The notes below the pieces were generated by a model. It ran no database searches. It saw only the letters and a list, made by a program, of their open reading frames with translations, and was not told where the DNA came from. This document shows positions 34,596 through 41,459 of a stretch of 64,000 nt of DNA, piece by piece. How positions within the stretch are numbered: position 1 is the stretch's first letter; each line of letters begins with the position of its first letter. The stretch is from JANXLS01 sp038227045 (GTDB lineage Bacteria; Planctomycetota; SZUA-567; H5-PLA8): NCBI GenBank assembly GCA_038227045.1, contig JBBRQD010000008.1, positions 1 to 64,000 of the forward strand, in the 5' to 3' direction. Both the position numbers and the translations under genes were made by a program.

Positions 34596-35522
34596 CTACT
34601 TTGTCTCGTCGGACTCTCTCGCCTGCAAGCCCACCTTCAGCGCCGTGAACCACACCGGCAATGAGATGACCATGCCCGTGAAACTAAACCCAAATGCGCA
34701 GAGATAATAGAAATCCTGCATCGTCCAATCCTTGTAAACTTCGCTGCTTTTTTTCGCTTCTTCGGCGAATTTTTCCAAGCCCTGCAATGGAAATCCAAGG
34801 GATAAATCCAAAGGCATGCACGCGACAATTGCGAGCGCGGCCGCCAGAAATACGTGATAGGGACCGTTTTTCATCTGGCGAATCAGCATAATCAAACCGC
34901 CAATCAAGAGCACGTTGAAGACGTAAAGCGTCCATGGCGCGCGCGCCAGATTAGGCTCCACGCTTGGGCTATATTGCAGGCTGACGCAGTTGAGCGTCTG
35001 TAACACGAGCCAGCCTGCCGTCAACATGGTCACGAGGACGCTCAGACCGCGCCAGATCGAATTGGAGCGCTTGGCGGCCAGCGCGACCGCGGCGATGGCG
35101 TCGCGCCGCTTGTTCAGCGTCTCGTCGCGTTTCAATTCCTCGTCGAGAATTTCGCCGCAGTACCGGCATTTTTTCGCGGCGGCTTTGATCGTTTCCGCGC
35201 ACATCGGACAGCGTTTCGTCGCATCGGAAATTTCGGAGGGGTTTTCGGTGTCGCTTTCGGGCGGGCTTGGCGGTTTGGAGAACGCAGCCGCGGGCGCGAT
35301 CTTCTCCATGTCGATCAGCGACGAGTCGTCTGGTTTCAGTCCGGACCGGGCGGTATTCGCATCCGGCTGAACCGCCGCCAAAACAGCCGTTTGGTTTGCG
35401 GTTGCCGGGAACGGAATCGGCATCTTGGTCTGGCATCCGGGACAGGTGGTTCTCATCCCGGCGTATTGCTCCTGCGCGAACAATTCTTTGCCGCAGTTCG
35501 AACATTTGAATTCAATGGCCAT
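34596..35522 (-). CDS. Zinc-ribbon membrane protein of unknown function
   Basis: 308 residues. Two zinc ribbons: residues 7-30 (CSNCGKEL ... CPGC) and 105-122 (CPMCAETI ... CRYCGEI), separated by a proline/acidic linker. A charged helix (DEELKRDETLNKRRDAI) leads to four hydrophobic segments from about residue 155 to 300 (IWRGLSVLVTMLTAGWLVL, WTLYVFNVLLIGGLIMLI, VFLAAALAIVACMPLDLSL, YLCAFGFSFTGMVISLPVWF). The 'IEFKCSNCGKELxAxxxxAGxRxxCPGC' start is common in planctomycetal proteins of this kind. Convergent with the NYN gene, 15 bases apart. Function unknown. Confidence 0.65.
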   Translation of the reverse strand: MAIEFKCSNCGKELFAQEQYAGMRTTCPGCQTKMPIPFPATANQTAVLAAVQPDANTARSGLKPDDSSLIDMEKIAPAAAFSKPPSPPESDTENPSEISDATKRCPMCAETIKAAAKKCRYCGEILDEELKRDETLNKRRDAIAAVALAAKRSNSIWRGLSVLVTMLTAGWLVLQTLNCVSLQYSPSVEPNLARAPWTLYVFNVLLIGGLIMLIRQMKNGPYHVFLAAALAIVACMPLDLSLGFPLQGLEKFAEEAKKSSEVYKDWTMQDFYYLCAFGFSFTGMVISLPVWFTALKVGLQARESDETK

Positions 35523-35584
35523 GCGCGCCGCTCGACTCTAATGAGAGCGCCGCGCGCGTATTGACGCGCGGCGCGGCGCGGAAA

Positions 35585-35950
35585 TTACTTCGTCTTGCCT
35601 TTTTTCTTGTCTTCCACCGTGAGTGACGCCACCTTGACATCGGTAGTTCCCGCAGCCAGCATTCCGCTCACCTGAACCGTCGAGTGCTTTTTCAGCGCCT
35701 CTTCGATCTGAGTCTTTAACGTATCGCTATCGGCCCAAAGCACCAGTTCCTTTACGTCGGACTTCTTTTCCTTGTCGGCCTTGACATGCATCACGGCCAC
35801 GCCTTTGCCCTGAGCCGCGCCCAGCGTGCCAGTCCAACTTCCTTCGGTGCCGGCTGGGGCGGCCGCATCCGGTTTCTTCATGTCCGCAGCCTGCGCATCG
35901 ACGACACAAAATGCCAGCATCAACGGAATCGCACACAAGATCGCTTTCAT
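35585..35950 (-). CDS. Small secreted protein of unknown function
   Basis: 121 residues from the ATG at 35950, opening a signal peptide (KAILCAIPLMLAFCVVDAQA). The mature part is rich in lysine and threonine with SWTGTLGAAQGKGVAVMHVKA, LKTQIEEALKKHSTVQVSGML and KVASLTVEDKKKGKTK: a small beta-barrel/OB-like order, reminiscent of short periplasmic proteins that bind nucleic acid or metal. Not recognised. Lies downstream in the same direction as no other gene (the 34596 gene is separated by 62 bases and may be co-transcribed). Confidence 0.6.
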   Translation of the reverse strand: MKAILCAIPLMLAFCVVDAQAADMKKPDAAAPAGTEGSWTGTLGAAQGKGVAVMHVKADKEKKSDVKELVLWADSDTLKTQIEEALKKHSTVQVSGMLAAGTTDVKVASLTVEDKKKGKTK

Positions 35951-36094
35951 TGCCGCACTCCTTTTTATATGATAACAACAGATCCACAATGGAGCAATGG
36001 GCTCGACGCGGGCGCTGTTGTGTACAATACGCTAAGTAGTCATTCAGGGGTTGAATAATGCCGCTATCTTGAAATATCGGATTGAGGTTGACTC

Positions 36095-36124
36095 CCGCTC
36101 CTCTGGCGGCCCTTCAGGATGACA
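36095..36124. repeat. Half of a GTCATCCTGA-type dispersed repeat
   Basis: CTCCTCTGGCGGCCCTTCAG followed by GATGAC, reading on the - strand as GTCATCCTGAAGGGCCGCC. This sequence type is scattered through many bacterial genomes as REP-like palindromes; here only one arm is present, upstream of the riboflavin synthase gene. Confidence 0.35.
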
Positions 36125-36176
36125 ATAACGTAATACGTGCGCCATTTTTAACCTTTTAAATCTTCGGACGAAAAAT

Positions 36177-36830
36177 ATGTTCACGGGTCTCATCCAGCAC
36201 GTCGGAACGCTCCACTCCATTTCCTCCGCACAAGGCGGCGGTGCACGCCTGGGCATCGACATCGGCCCTTTGGCCGGCGATGCCCGGCTGGGCGATTCGA
36301 TCGCCGTCGAAGGCTGCTGCCTCACGGTCGTTGAATTGAACGGAACGCGCGCGGAGTTCGACGCGGTTCCCGAAACGCTAAAGCGCACGACGCTCGGCGA
36401 ACTGAGAAATGGCGCGCGCGTGAATCTCGAAAGCTCACTGACGCCAGGCGCAAAGCTCGGCGGGCACTTTGTCCAGGGACACATCGATGGCACGGCCGGC
36501 GTGGCCCGGATTGTGGAAGGCGAGCGTTGGGCCGAATGGCACTTTCTCCTCGATGATCTCGAACTGGCCGAGCAAATCGTTGAAAAGGGCAGCATCGCAA
36601 TCGACGGCATCAGCCTGACGGTCGCCGGTTGCGACGCGCGCGCCGGGACATTTTGGGTGGCGCTGATTCCGGAGACGCTGGCGCGCACGACAATCGCCGC
36701 GAAGCGCGAGAGCGCGCGCGTCAATATCGAGACGGACATTCTGGGAAAATACGTCCTCGCGGCATTGAATGCGCGGCTGCCGCGAACGGGTGGATTGACG
36801 CTCGAAAAACTGCGGGAACTGGGGTATTGA
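36177..36830 (+). CDS. ribE: Riboflavin synthase, alpha chain
   Basis: 217 residues. Dismutates two 6,7-dimethyl-8-ribityllumazines to riboflavin. MFTGLIQHVGTL is the invariant start; the two lumazine-binding repeats are clear: GDSIAVEGCCLTVVELNG ... ETLKRTTLGEL (first) and GSIAIDGISLTVAGCDA ... ETLARTTIAAKRESARVNIETD (second), each with its D/G-C-x-L-T-V core. A normal length. No FMN riboswitch motif was noticed in the 226-base upstream gap. The other riboflavin genes are not in the window. (The symbols ribC and ribE are both used for this enzyme.). Confidence 0.92.
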   Translation: MFTGLIQHVGTLHSISSAQGGGARLGIDIGPLAGDARLGDSIAVEGCCLTVVELNGTRAEFDAVPETLKRTTLGELRNGARVNLESSLTPGAKLGGHFVQGHIDGTAGVARIVEGERWAEWHFLLDDLELAEQIVEKGSIAIDGISLTVAGCDARAGTFWVALIPETLARTTIAAKRESARVNIETDILGKYVLAALNARLPRTGGLTLEKLRELGY

Positions 36831-36972
36831 TTTTAGAATACCGCACCGCCCAACCATTATTTTTCCGTTGACACTCCACCATTTCCGATTAAACTTTGTG
36901 AAGCAAAGTGAAACGTGCGGGCTTTTGACGCCTGCACCTCTGCGAGGGAAATCCGTGCTCATACCCGGTCCG

Positions 36973-37560
36973 ATGGCCCAATCCGAAGCGTTGCGTGCGC
37001 TGTCCGACATTCGTTCGGTCATCGACCGCAGCACACGCTATTCGACTTTCTCCGCGCTCTCTGGTTTCTTAACCGGCATCGCGGCGCTCATCGGGAGCGG
37101 CGGTTGCGGATATTACGCCGATTTCGTGGGCGCGCGCGCGGAGGACTTGACATTTGTATACGTGTGGGCCGCCGTGTTCGCTTTTGCGTCAGTGCAGCAT
37201 CTTCTTCTCACGTCGCTCAAGGCGCGTAAGCGAGGCGAGGTTGTGTGGACGCCGATTGCGCGGACCGCGTTCATGGCACTGCTGGGACCCGGTTTGGCCG
37301 GACTGTTGCTCAGCATCGTGTTCGTCAAACAGATAAAGTACGAGTACCTCGCGGGCGTGTGGCTGGTCTTATATGGGTGCGGGCTGTGGGCGGTGAGTTT
37401 TTTCGCGCCGACATTTTTGAGATGGCTGGGCGTGGCATTTATGATTTTAGGCACGGTCGCGTGGGCCACTGGCGAGACGCCGGGACGCTGGCTGGGATTG
37501 GGATTCGGTGGGTTGCATCTGGTTTTTAGTGCCATTGTACGAGCGAGGTATCGACGATGA
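36973..37560 (+). CDS. Membrane protein, coupled to a winged-helix regulator
   Basis: 195 residues from ATG 36973 (MAQSEALRALSDIRSVIDRS). Five to six hydrophobic segments: FLTGIAALIGSGGCGYYADF, FVYVWAAVFAFASVQHLLL, FMALLGPGLAGLLLSIVFV, YLAGVWLVLYGCGLWAVSFFA, FLRWLGVAFMILGTVAWATG and LGFGGLHLVFSAIV. No family recognised beyond a common PVC pattern. The last four bases (GTGA/ATGA junction) overlap the winged-helix gene that follows, a pairing often seen in these genomes where the regulator controls its own small operon. Inferred role: envelope component whose expression follows an unknown signal. Confidence 0.7.
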   Translation: MAQSEALRALSDIRSVIDRSTRYSTFSALSGFLTGIAALIGSGGCGYYADFVGARAEDLTFVYVWAAVFAFASVQHLLLTSLKARKRGEVVWTPIARTAFMALLGPGLAGLLLSIVFVKQIKYEYLAGVWLVLYGCGLWAVSFFAPTFLRWLGVAFMILGTVAWATGETPGRWLGLGFGGLHLVFSAIVRARYRR

Positions 37561-37958
37561 AAACGCTGCATTTGGATGTCATCCATAAAGGAGCGGCTGC
37601 GAAAGCCGTTCACAAGAGCCATGACAAGTCGTCTCACAAACTTATGAAACATCTCGACCTTGTCGATCTCGATCCGGTGATTCACGAACGCACGCGGCTC
37701 TCGATACTGACCGCTCTGTTTACCAGCCGGGAGCCGAGCAGTTCGTTCTCCGATCTGCGCGACACACTCTCGCTCACCGACGGAAATCTGCTCGCGCATC
37801 TGCGCACGCTGGAGCAGGCGGAATTCATCGAACGCATCAAAGAAGGCGCGGGGCGCGGCAGCACGACCACGATCCAACTGAGCGCTCATGGACGGAAAGC
37901 GTACAGCAAATACCTGGAGCAGCTCGAATCGCTCGTCCGCTCCGCACGTGGGGAATGA
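37557..37958 (+). CDS. Winged-helix transcriptional regulator
   Basis: 133 residues. DLDPVIHERTRLSILTAL begins the helix-turn-helix, DLRDTLSLTDGNLLAHLRTLE is the recognition helix region, and EFIERIKEGAGRGSTTTIQLS is the wing; this is the 'winged helix DNA-binding domain' (HTH_27/PF13601-like, MarR/PadR relative) group. The first 30 residues (HLDVIHKGAAAKAVHKSH) are basic and likely disordered. Overlaps the upstream membrane-protein gene by ATGA. Likely an auto-regulator. Its stop is 70 bases before the prenyltransferase-like gene. Confidence 0.85.
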   Translation: MKTLHLDVIHKGAAAKAVHKSHDKSSHKLMKHLDLVDLDPVIHERTRLSILTALFTSREPSSSFSDLRDTLSLTDGNLLAHLRTLEQAEFIERIKEGAGRGSTTTIQLSAHGRKAYSKYLEQLESLVRSARGE

Positions 37959-38028
37959 ATTGGTTTCCGGTTCAAATGGTTTCTGGTTTCTAGTCTATGG
38001 GTTTGGATTTTACGAAGCGAATCGAGCT

Positions 38029-38652
38029 ATGATGACGACATTGATTGAGACAGCTAGAACTGCACGCGTACTGAAGGAAACGCCGCCCACTAAAGCGACT
38101 TCCTCCGCTCCGCGGCATTTGGCGATCGCGATGAACGGCGGGACGGATCGACGCCCAGCGACGCTTGAAGTGGCAACCGCCGCATTGCGCGCGATTCTGG
38201 GCGGCTGCGCCGACAGCGGCGTGGCGGTGCTGACACTGCTTCGGCCGGCTTTCGATGCGGAGGTGTTCGACGCGGCCATGGCTTCCGCGCACGCGTCGCT
38301 GCCGCATTGCGGCAGTGTAAAAATCAATCTGGCGTCACCGCGCAGCGGGCGCGGCGAATTGCTGGAAGCCGTGCGGCGCATCGCGGTACAGGCCCAACAC
38401 GGGGACATCGCTCTAGAACACATCGACACGAAAATTATCGAAAGCGTCTTGAGCACGCGCGGATTGCCGCCGATCGACCTGCTGATTTCCACGGGCGGCG
38501 GCTCAGCCGTGTGCGGCGCGCTGGTGTGGCAGAGCGCGTACGCGGAATTGCTGTTCGCGGATGCGCCGTGGCACGCATTTTCGCGCGCGGACTTCGACGC
38601 GGCGCTCGCCGATTATGCGAAGCGCTGCCGGAAATTTGGCGGATTGGCTTAG
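38029..38652 (+). CDS. Degenerate cis-prenyltransferase (UppS-like) homologue
   Basis: 207 residues from ATG 38029 (or 38032). Clear homology to undecaprenyl-diphosphate synthase in the second half: GRGELLEAVRRIAVQAQHGDI, IDLLISTGGG and LVWQSAYAELLFADAPW, then CRKFGGLA, match the E. coli RIAEKVQQGNL/VDLVIRTGGE/LLWQIAYAELYFTDVLW order. But the catalytic start MDGNGRW reads MNGGTDR (Asn36 in place of Asp26), Arg194 is Ser154, Glu198 is Gly158 and Arg200 is Ala160; about 45 residues between the first helix and the middle strand are missing. Only the C-terminal Glu (Glu173) remains. Probably not an active synthase; a regulatory or partner role like NUS1/NgBR-type subunits is one idea, pseudoenzyme decay another. 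Follows the HTH gene by 70 bases. Confidence 0.75.
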   Translation: MMTTLIETARTARVLKETPPTKATSSAPRHLAIAMNGGTDRRPATLEVATAALRAILGGCADSGVAVLTLLRPAFDAEVFDAAMASAHASLPHCGSVKINLASPRSGRGELLEAVRRIAVQAQHGDIALEHIDTKIIESVLSTRGLPPIDLLISTGGGSAVCGALVWQSAYAELLFADAPWHAFSRADFDAALADYAKRCRKFGGLA

Positions 38653-38655
38653 GGT

Positions 38656-39189
38656 CTATTTAACGATCCAATCCACTGCTTCGCTCAACGTCTTGAACAT
38701 TTTATCCGGCCGATGCTGCGATTTCATTTTTTCGCGATCGGGCAGATTTTCGCGGCAGAGAATCGTTTTGCATCCGGCCGCAGCGCCCATTTCGATGTCG
38801 CGGCCGGAATCGCCGATCAGGATGCTTTGGCGCGGATCGAGTCCGTGATCGGCGCAGGCTTGCAGGATCATGTGCGGCGACGGCTTGCGGCAGACGCAGC
38901 TATCGTCGGGATGATGCGGGCAATAGTAGATTGCGTCGAGCGCTTCCGTGCCCAGTTCCGCCTGCATTTTCGCGTGAATTTTCGCAAGCGCTTCCAGCGT
39001 CATCAGCCCCCGCCCCACCCCGCTCTGATTCGTCGCCAGCGAGAGAAAATAACCGTGCGCGCGCAGGCGTTTCAAGTCGCCGCGCAGCCCAGGCATGAAG
39101 CGGAAGGCGCTCCAGTTCAGCACGAATTTTTCGTCACCCGGAAAGATGTTGACGACGCCGTCCCGATCTAAAAAAATCGCTTTTCTCAA
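38656..39189 (-). CDS. gmhB: D-glycero-D-manno-heptose 1,7-bisphosphate phosphatase (HAD family)
   Basis: 177 residues. HAD-superfamily subclass III with FLDRDGVVN (catalytic Asp8/Asp10), LSLATNQSGVGRG, the zinc-binding YYCPHHPDDSCVCRKP (Cys/His cluster that marks GmhB) and LIGDSGRDIEMG. Removes the C7 phosphate in ADP-heptose synthesis for lipopolysaccharide core, which suggests a lipopolysaccharide-bearing, Gram-negative-type outer membrane. Converges with the prenyltransferase-like gene (three bases apart). The related histidinol-phosphatase HisB-N shares the motif but has shorter zinc loop. Confidence 0.88.
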   Translation of the reverse strand: MRKAIFLDRDGVVNIFPGDEKFVLNWSAFRFMPGLRGDLKRLRAHGYFLSLATNQSGVGRGLMTLEALAKIHAKMQAELGTEALDAIYYCPHHPDDSCVCRKPSPHMILQACADHGLDPRQSILIGDSGRDIEMGAAAGCKTILCRENLPDREKMKSQHRPDKMFKTLSEAVDWIVK

Positions 39190-39297
39190 TGCGTTAAGAT
39201 TCCTCCACGTTGCATTTTATCGATTCAAATCGCGTTCGCAATGGATAGGATTTGAAGATAGTTGGATTCAACTTTCACTTCTTTGCCAGGGAACAGC

Positions 39298-39951
39298 GTG
39301 AGCAAACAAACATCGCCTGACGAGGCCGCTCAGATGGCCGCAATCAAAGGGCTGACCGAGATCGGCGCGTTTTTTCACGAGAACCGCTGGTCGTACGGAA
39401 CCAGCAGCAACTACAGCGTCGTGCTGAGCCGCGATCCGTTGCGCATCCTCATCACCGCCAGCGGCCGCGACAAAAGCAAACTCGGCCCCAACGATTTCAC
39501 GATTGTCGACGACACAGGCCGCACCCTCGACCCGAAGCACCCAAAACCCTCGGCCGAAACGCTGCTGCATGTCGTCGCTGCGCAGGTCGCGAACGCTGGC
39601 ACGGTGCTGCATACGCATTCAATTTGGGGCACGCTCCTTTCGGATCTTTACGCGGAGAAAAAGGGCTTCATGATCGAAGGCCTCGAAATGCTTAAGGGTC
39701 TCGACGGCATCGACACGCACGACACGAGCAAATGGATCGAAATCTTCGACAACACGCAGCACATCCCCGACCTGGCAGCGCAAATCCGCGCGCGCTTGCT
39801 GAACACGGCCAACCCGCTGCGCCACGGCTATTTGATTCGCGGACACGGACTCTACACCTGGGGCCGCGATCTGGACGAAGCGCGGCGGCACATCGAAATC
39901 CTCGAATTCCTGTTTGAATTGTACGGGCGCAAACTGTCGTTGAGAGCGTAG
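39298..39951 (+). CDS. mtnB: Methylthioribulose-1-phosphate dehydratase
   Basis: 217 residues from GTG 39298 with AGGGA eight bases upstream; an upstream in-frame TTG at 39262 is less likely. Class-II-aldolase fold: FFHENRWSYGTSSNYSVVL, PLRILITASGRDKSKL, AETLLHVVAAQ, GTVLHTHSIWGTLLSDLY with the zinc histidines, LEMLKGLDGIDTHD and YLIRGHGLYTWGRDLDEARRHIE. Dehydrates MTRu-1-P to diketo-MTP-1-P in methionine salvage. Followed by mtnD and mtnC, the next two activities in the same pathway. The stop is ten bases before a repeat, so it may be transcribed apart from mtnD. Confidence 0.92.
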   Translation: MSKQTSPDEAAQMAAIKGLTEIGAFFHENRWSYGTSSNYSVVLSRDPLRILITASGRDKSKLGPNDFTIVDDTGRTLDPKHPKPSAETLLHVVAAQVANAGTVLHTHSIWGTLLSDLYAEKKGFMIEGLEMLKGLDGIDTHDTSKWIEIFDNTQHIPDLAAQIRARLLNTANPLRHGYLIRGHGLYTWGRDLDEARRHIEILEFLFELYGRKLSLRA

Positions 39952-39960
39952 GGGCGTTCC

Positions 39961-40023
39961 CCCTCTCCCCTTGAGGGAGAGGGCGGACGAGCGCGGCCGT
40001 TTGCGCTCGCCGGGTGAGGGGTA
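39961..40023. repeat. 63-base repeat identical to half of the 31013 element
   Basis: Exact reverse-complement match to 31097-31159 over all 63 bases, beginning CCCTCTCCCCTTGAGGGAG and ending GGGTGAGGGGTA. It contains a stem from the first 24 bases (CCCTCTCC...GGAGAGGG) and lies between mtnB and mtnD. Confidence 0.85.
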
Positions 40024-40127
40024 AGCGCGGATTAATCCGCGCGCATTGATTAATATTTGAATTGAAACGACGGCATTCGTAATTAGAATCCAACTACTTT
40101 CATTCGGTTAATTAAAAGGAGTCCCCC

Positions 40128-40709
40128 ATGGCGCGAATTACCATTCCCGACGAAAACCGCGAGATCGACAACCCGCAGGAAATTAATGAGTTCTTGAAGC
40201 CTCACGGCATTGTCTACGAAAACTGGGGCGTCGAACGAAACTTGAAGGACAATCCGACGAACGAGGAGATTCTCGAGGCATACAAGCCCGAGATCGAGCG
40301 ACTCAGCAAGCAGGGCGGCTATGTGACGGCGGATGTGATCAACGTCACGCCCGAGACGCCGAACCTCGATATGCTGATGAAAAAATTCAACAAGGAACAC
40401 ATTCACACCGACGACGAAGTGCGCTTCATGGTCAAGGGCAACGGCTTGTTTCACATTCATCCGAAACAAGGCCCCATCTTCGCCATCCGCCTCGATGCCG
40501 GCGATCTGATCAACGTGCCGAAGGGCACGCAGCACTGGTTCGATTTCTGCGAAGACCGCAAGACGCGCGCAATACGTCTCTTCGTGGACCCGGCGGGATG
40601 GACGCCTCATTATGTCGAAAATGGCGTGCACGAAAATTACATGCCAGTCTGCTTCGGCCCCGAATTCTTCCCAGTGAAGAAAGACGCGGTCAAGACTCTG
40701 GTGGGGTAA
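40128..40709 (+). CDS. mtnD: Acireductone dioxygenase
   Basis: 193 residues; an AAAAGGAG site precedes the ATG. Cupin metalloenzyme: HIHTDDEVRFMVKGNGLFHI carries the H-x-H and E metal ligands and GTQHWFDF the last histidine. Oxidises the acireductone of methionine salvage to the 2-keto acid precursor of methionine plus formate (iron form) or to methylthiopropionate, formate and CO (nickel form). GIVYENWGVE in the N-terminal helical part is standard. Part of the mtnB-mtnD-mtnC group; the gap to mtnC is 34 bases. Confidence 0.92.
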   Translation: MARITIPDENREIDNPQEINEFLKPHGIVYENWGVERNLKDNPTNEEILEAYKPEIERLSKQGGYVTADVINVTPETPNLDMLMKKFNKEHIHTDDEVRFMVKGNGLFHIHPKQGPIFAIRLDAGDLINVPKGTQHWFDFCEDRKTRAIRLFVDPAGWTPHYVENGVHENYMPVCFGPEFFPVKKDAVKTLVG

Positions 40710-40743
40710 TTGTCTTCGACCGTTTCCAATTGGATGCCGACGT

Positions 40744-41430
40744 ATGACCGCGCGTGTAATTTTGCTGGATATCGAAGGCACCACGTCCTCCATCGAATAC
40801 GTTTACGACGTCCTGTTTCCGTACGTTCGGCGCGAACTGCCGGGCTATTTGGGCGCGCATTGGGACGATGCGAGCGTAAAAAATGCATGCGCAAAAATTG
40901 CGTCGGAATCGGGCCGGGATGATTTTGTGGTGACGAAAGAAAACGTTCTCGTCGATGTCGTTCGGCTCATGGATGGCGACGTAAAATCGACGGGATTGAA
41001 AGAGTTGCAGGGCATCGTCTCGGGCGCGGGCTATGCAAGCGGGAAGTTGCGCGCGCATTTTTACGTCGACGTCCCGCCCGCGCTTGAACGCTGGACGAAG
41101 GCCGGCATCCAGTGCTGCGTGTATTCGTCGGGAAGCATTGAGGCGCAGAAGAGTTTCTACCGCTACGCCGAAGCCGGCGATCTTTCACACTACATCTCGG
41201 CGAACTTCGACACCACCACCGGTCCTAAGCGCGAGCGGTTGAGTTACGAAGCCATTGCGTCCGCGTTAAATACGGCTCCGAGCGAAATATTATTTTGTAG
41301 CGACGTCCTCGCTGAGCTGGACGCCGCGCACGCTGCGGGAATGCAGACGGTGCTGGTCGTGAGGCCGGGAAACAAACCGGTCGCGGCGGGACATGCGCAT
41401 CGAACGATTGGTACTTTTAAAGAAATGTAG
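40744..41430 (+). CDS. mtnC: Enolase-phosphatase E1 (2,3-diketo-5-methylthiopentyl-1-phosphate enolase/phosphatase)
   Basis: 228 residues. HAD-type bifunctional enzyme: LLDIEGTTSSIEYVYDVLFP is the signature start (D-x-E in place of D-x-D), CCVYSSGSIEAQK the second motif, and ISANFDTTTGPKR ... EILFCSDVLAELDAA the third. Enolises and dephosphorylates the MtnB product to the acireductone used by MtnD. It closes the three-gene salvage run. mtnA, mtnK and the aminotransferase are not in the window. A palindrome at its stop (41429-41452) likely terminates the transcript. Confidence 0.92.
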   Translation: MTARVILLDIEGTTSSIEYVYDVLFPYVRRELPGYLGAHWDDASVKNACAKIASESGRDDFVVTKENVLVDVVRLMDGDVKSTGLKELQGIVSGAGYASGKLRAHFYVDVPPALERWTKAGIQCCVYSSGSIEAQKSFYRYAEAGDLSHYISANFDTTTGPKRERLSYEAIASALNTAPSEILFCSDVLAELDAAHAAGMQTVLVVRPGNKPVAAGHAHRTIGTFKEM

Positions 41431-41452
41431 GACGGACTGCCAGCCCGTCCCC
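41429..41452. terminator. Bidirectional hairpin between convergent genes
   Basis: GGACGGACTGCCAGCCCGTCC, a stem of seven pairs with one mismatch and a TGCCA loop (TGGCA on the other strand), followed by CTTTTTC. Belongs to the modular hairpin family (loop variant of TGGAA). It overlaps the mtnC stop and is nine bases from the opposing stop at 41460. Confidence 0.6.
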
Positions 41453-41459
41453 TGCTTTT

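Noticed and set aside
35951..36176. FMN riboswitch before riboflavin synthase
   Set aside because: No RFN-element conserved segments found by eye in this gap.
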